Source: SIG622 sp045652245
Lineage (GTDB): Bacteria; Bacillota; Clostridia; Oscillospirales; CAG-382
DNA: 5,080 bases
Direction: 5' to 3'
Assembly (NCBI GenBank): GCA_045652245.1
Contig: JAZRTY010000027.1
Location: 1 to 5,080, forward strand
The stretch's first letter is position 1. Every line of letters starts with the position of its first letter. Both the position numbers and the translations under genes were made by a program. The notes below the pieces were generated by a model, which was not told the origin of the DNA, ran no database searches, and saw only the letters and a list, made by a program, of their open reading frames with translations. This document shows, in pieces, positions 5,043-5,080 of the stretch.

Positions 5043-5080
5043 ATGACAATTGAAAATGAGAAAAAATCGTGTTGCTTCTT
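5043..5080 (+). CDS. N-terminal fragment of an unidentified gene, right copy (runs off the window)
   Basis: AGGGG at 5031-5035 is followed after 7 bases by ATG at 5043, opening MTIENEKKSCCF. The in-frame ATG at 5037 leaves a spacing of one base, so 5043 is preferred. The sequence is identical to the left-end fragment. I do not recognise the protein. A multi-copy gene with its own terminator-insulated promoter and leader could be part of a mobile element or a resistance determinant, but nothing visible decides this. Confidence 0.55.
   Translation, partial: MTIENEKKSCCF

Larger units (their letters stand above)
4940..5080. repeat. Right terminal inverted repeat, exact copy of 1-141
   Basis: This is the partner of the left-end repeat in inverted orientation. 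Inside 4940 the two units continue as diverged but clearly homologous copies to about 4701 (right) and 367 (left), so the exact 141 bp is only the outermost part of a longer repeated unit. Confidence 0.97.

Noticed and set aside
4943..5053. A 36-codon frame (GTG start) running through the attenuator terminator
   Set aside because: It has no ribosome binding site. Upstream the frame stays open on the right copy but hits a stop three codons earlier on the left copy. It lies in the exactly identical region, so conservation cannot be judged. Probably a chance open frame.
1..5080. Whole window as one composite transposon bounded by terminal inverted repeats
   Set aside because: The ends lie inside a leader and coding region that continue outward, no transposase or recombinase is visible inside, and the 141-bp identity matches an assembler k-mer length.

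Overview
The window looks like low-GC Firmicutes DNA, most likely a spore-forming gut Clostridia (Oscillospiraceae/Ruminococcus-like). This rests on AT-rich intergenic regions, strong AGGAGG-type ribosome binding sites, consensus TTGAAA-N17-TATAAT promoters, and a cysteine-rich coat-like protein behind a promoter that fits the late sporulation factor sigma-K. The assignment is an inference from sequence style; no rRNA gene is present.

Layout. Positions 1-367 and 4701-5080 are two inverted copies of one regulatory unit, both pointing outward. Each holds an upstream hairpin terminator, a promoter, a 5' leader RNA of about 230-245 nt and the first 12 codons of a gene cut off by the window edge. 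Between them are four genes: a patatin-like acyl hydrolase (443-1291, +); a 296-residue cysteine-rich protein (1385-2275, -), convergent with it; and a two-gene operon (2516-4662, +) of an Ldh2-family 2-hydroxyacid dehydrogenase followed by an AEC-family membrane transporter. The operon plausibly imports or exports a 2-hydroxy/2-keto acid and interconverts it with NAD(P)H. The hydrolase and the cysteine-rich protein appear to be independent units.

The most interesting part is the leader RNA. In both copies the first nucleotides of the predicted transcript pair with a segment about 130 nt (left copy) or 145 nt (right copy) downstream. Inside lies a second helix whose sequence differs almost completely between copies while pairing is kept (8 compensatory changes in 11 base pairs). 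That helix encloses a nearly invariant hairpin and a 17-nt single-stranded segment. The 3' strand of the closing helix overlaps the 5' strand of an antiterminator, which in turn competes with a strong intrinsic terminator just before the start codon. This is the layout of a transcription-attenuating riboswitch or similar leader. I do not recognise the core as a known class, and the regulated gene is not visible beyond 12 codons.

Caution: the outermost 141 bases at each end are exact reverse complements and identity stops at exactly 141. That fits a metagenomic contig ended by an assembler with a maximum k-mer of 141 at a multi-copy sequence. The inner, diverged parts of the two units (about 142-367 and 4701-4939) cannot come from that effect and are real independent copies.
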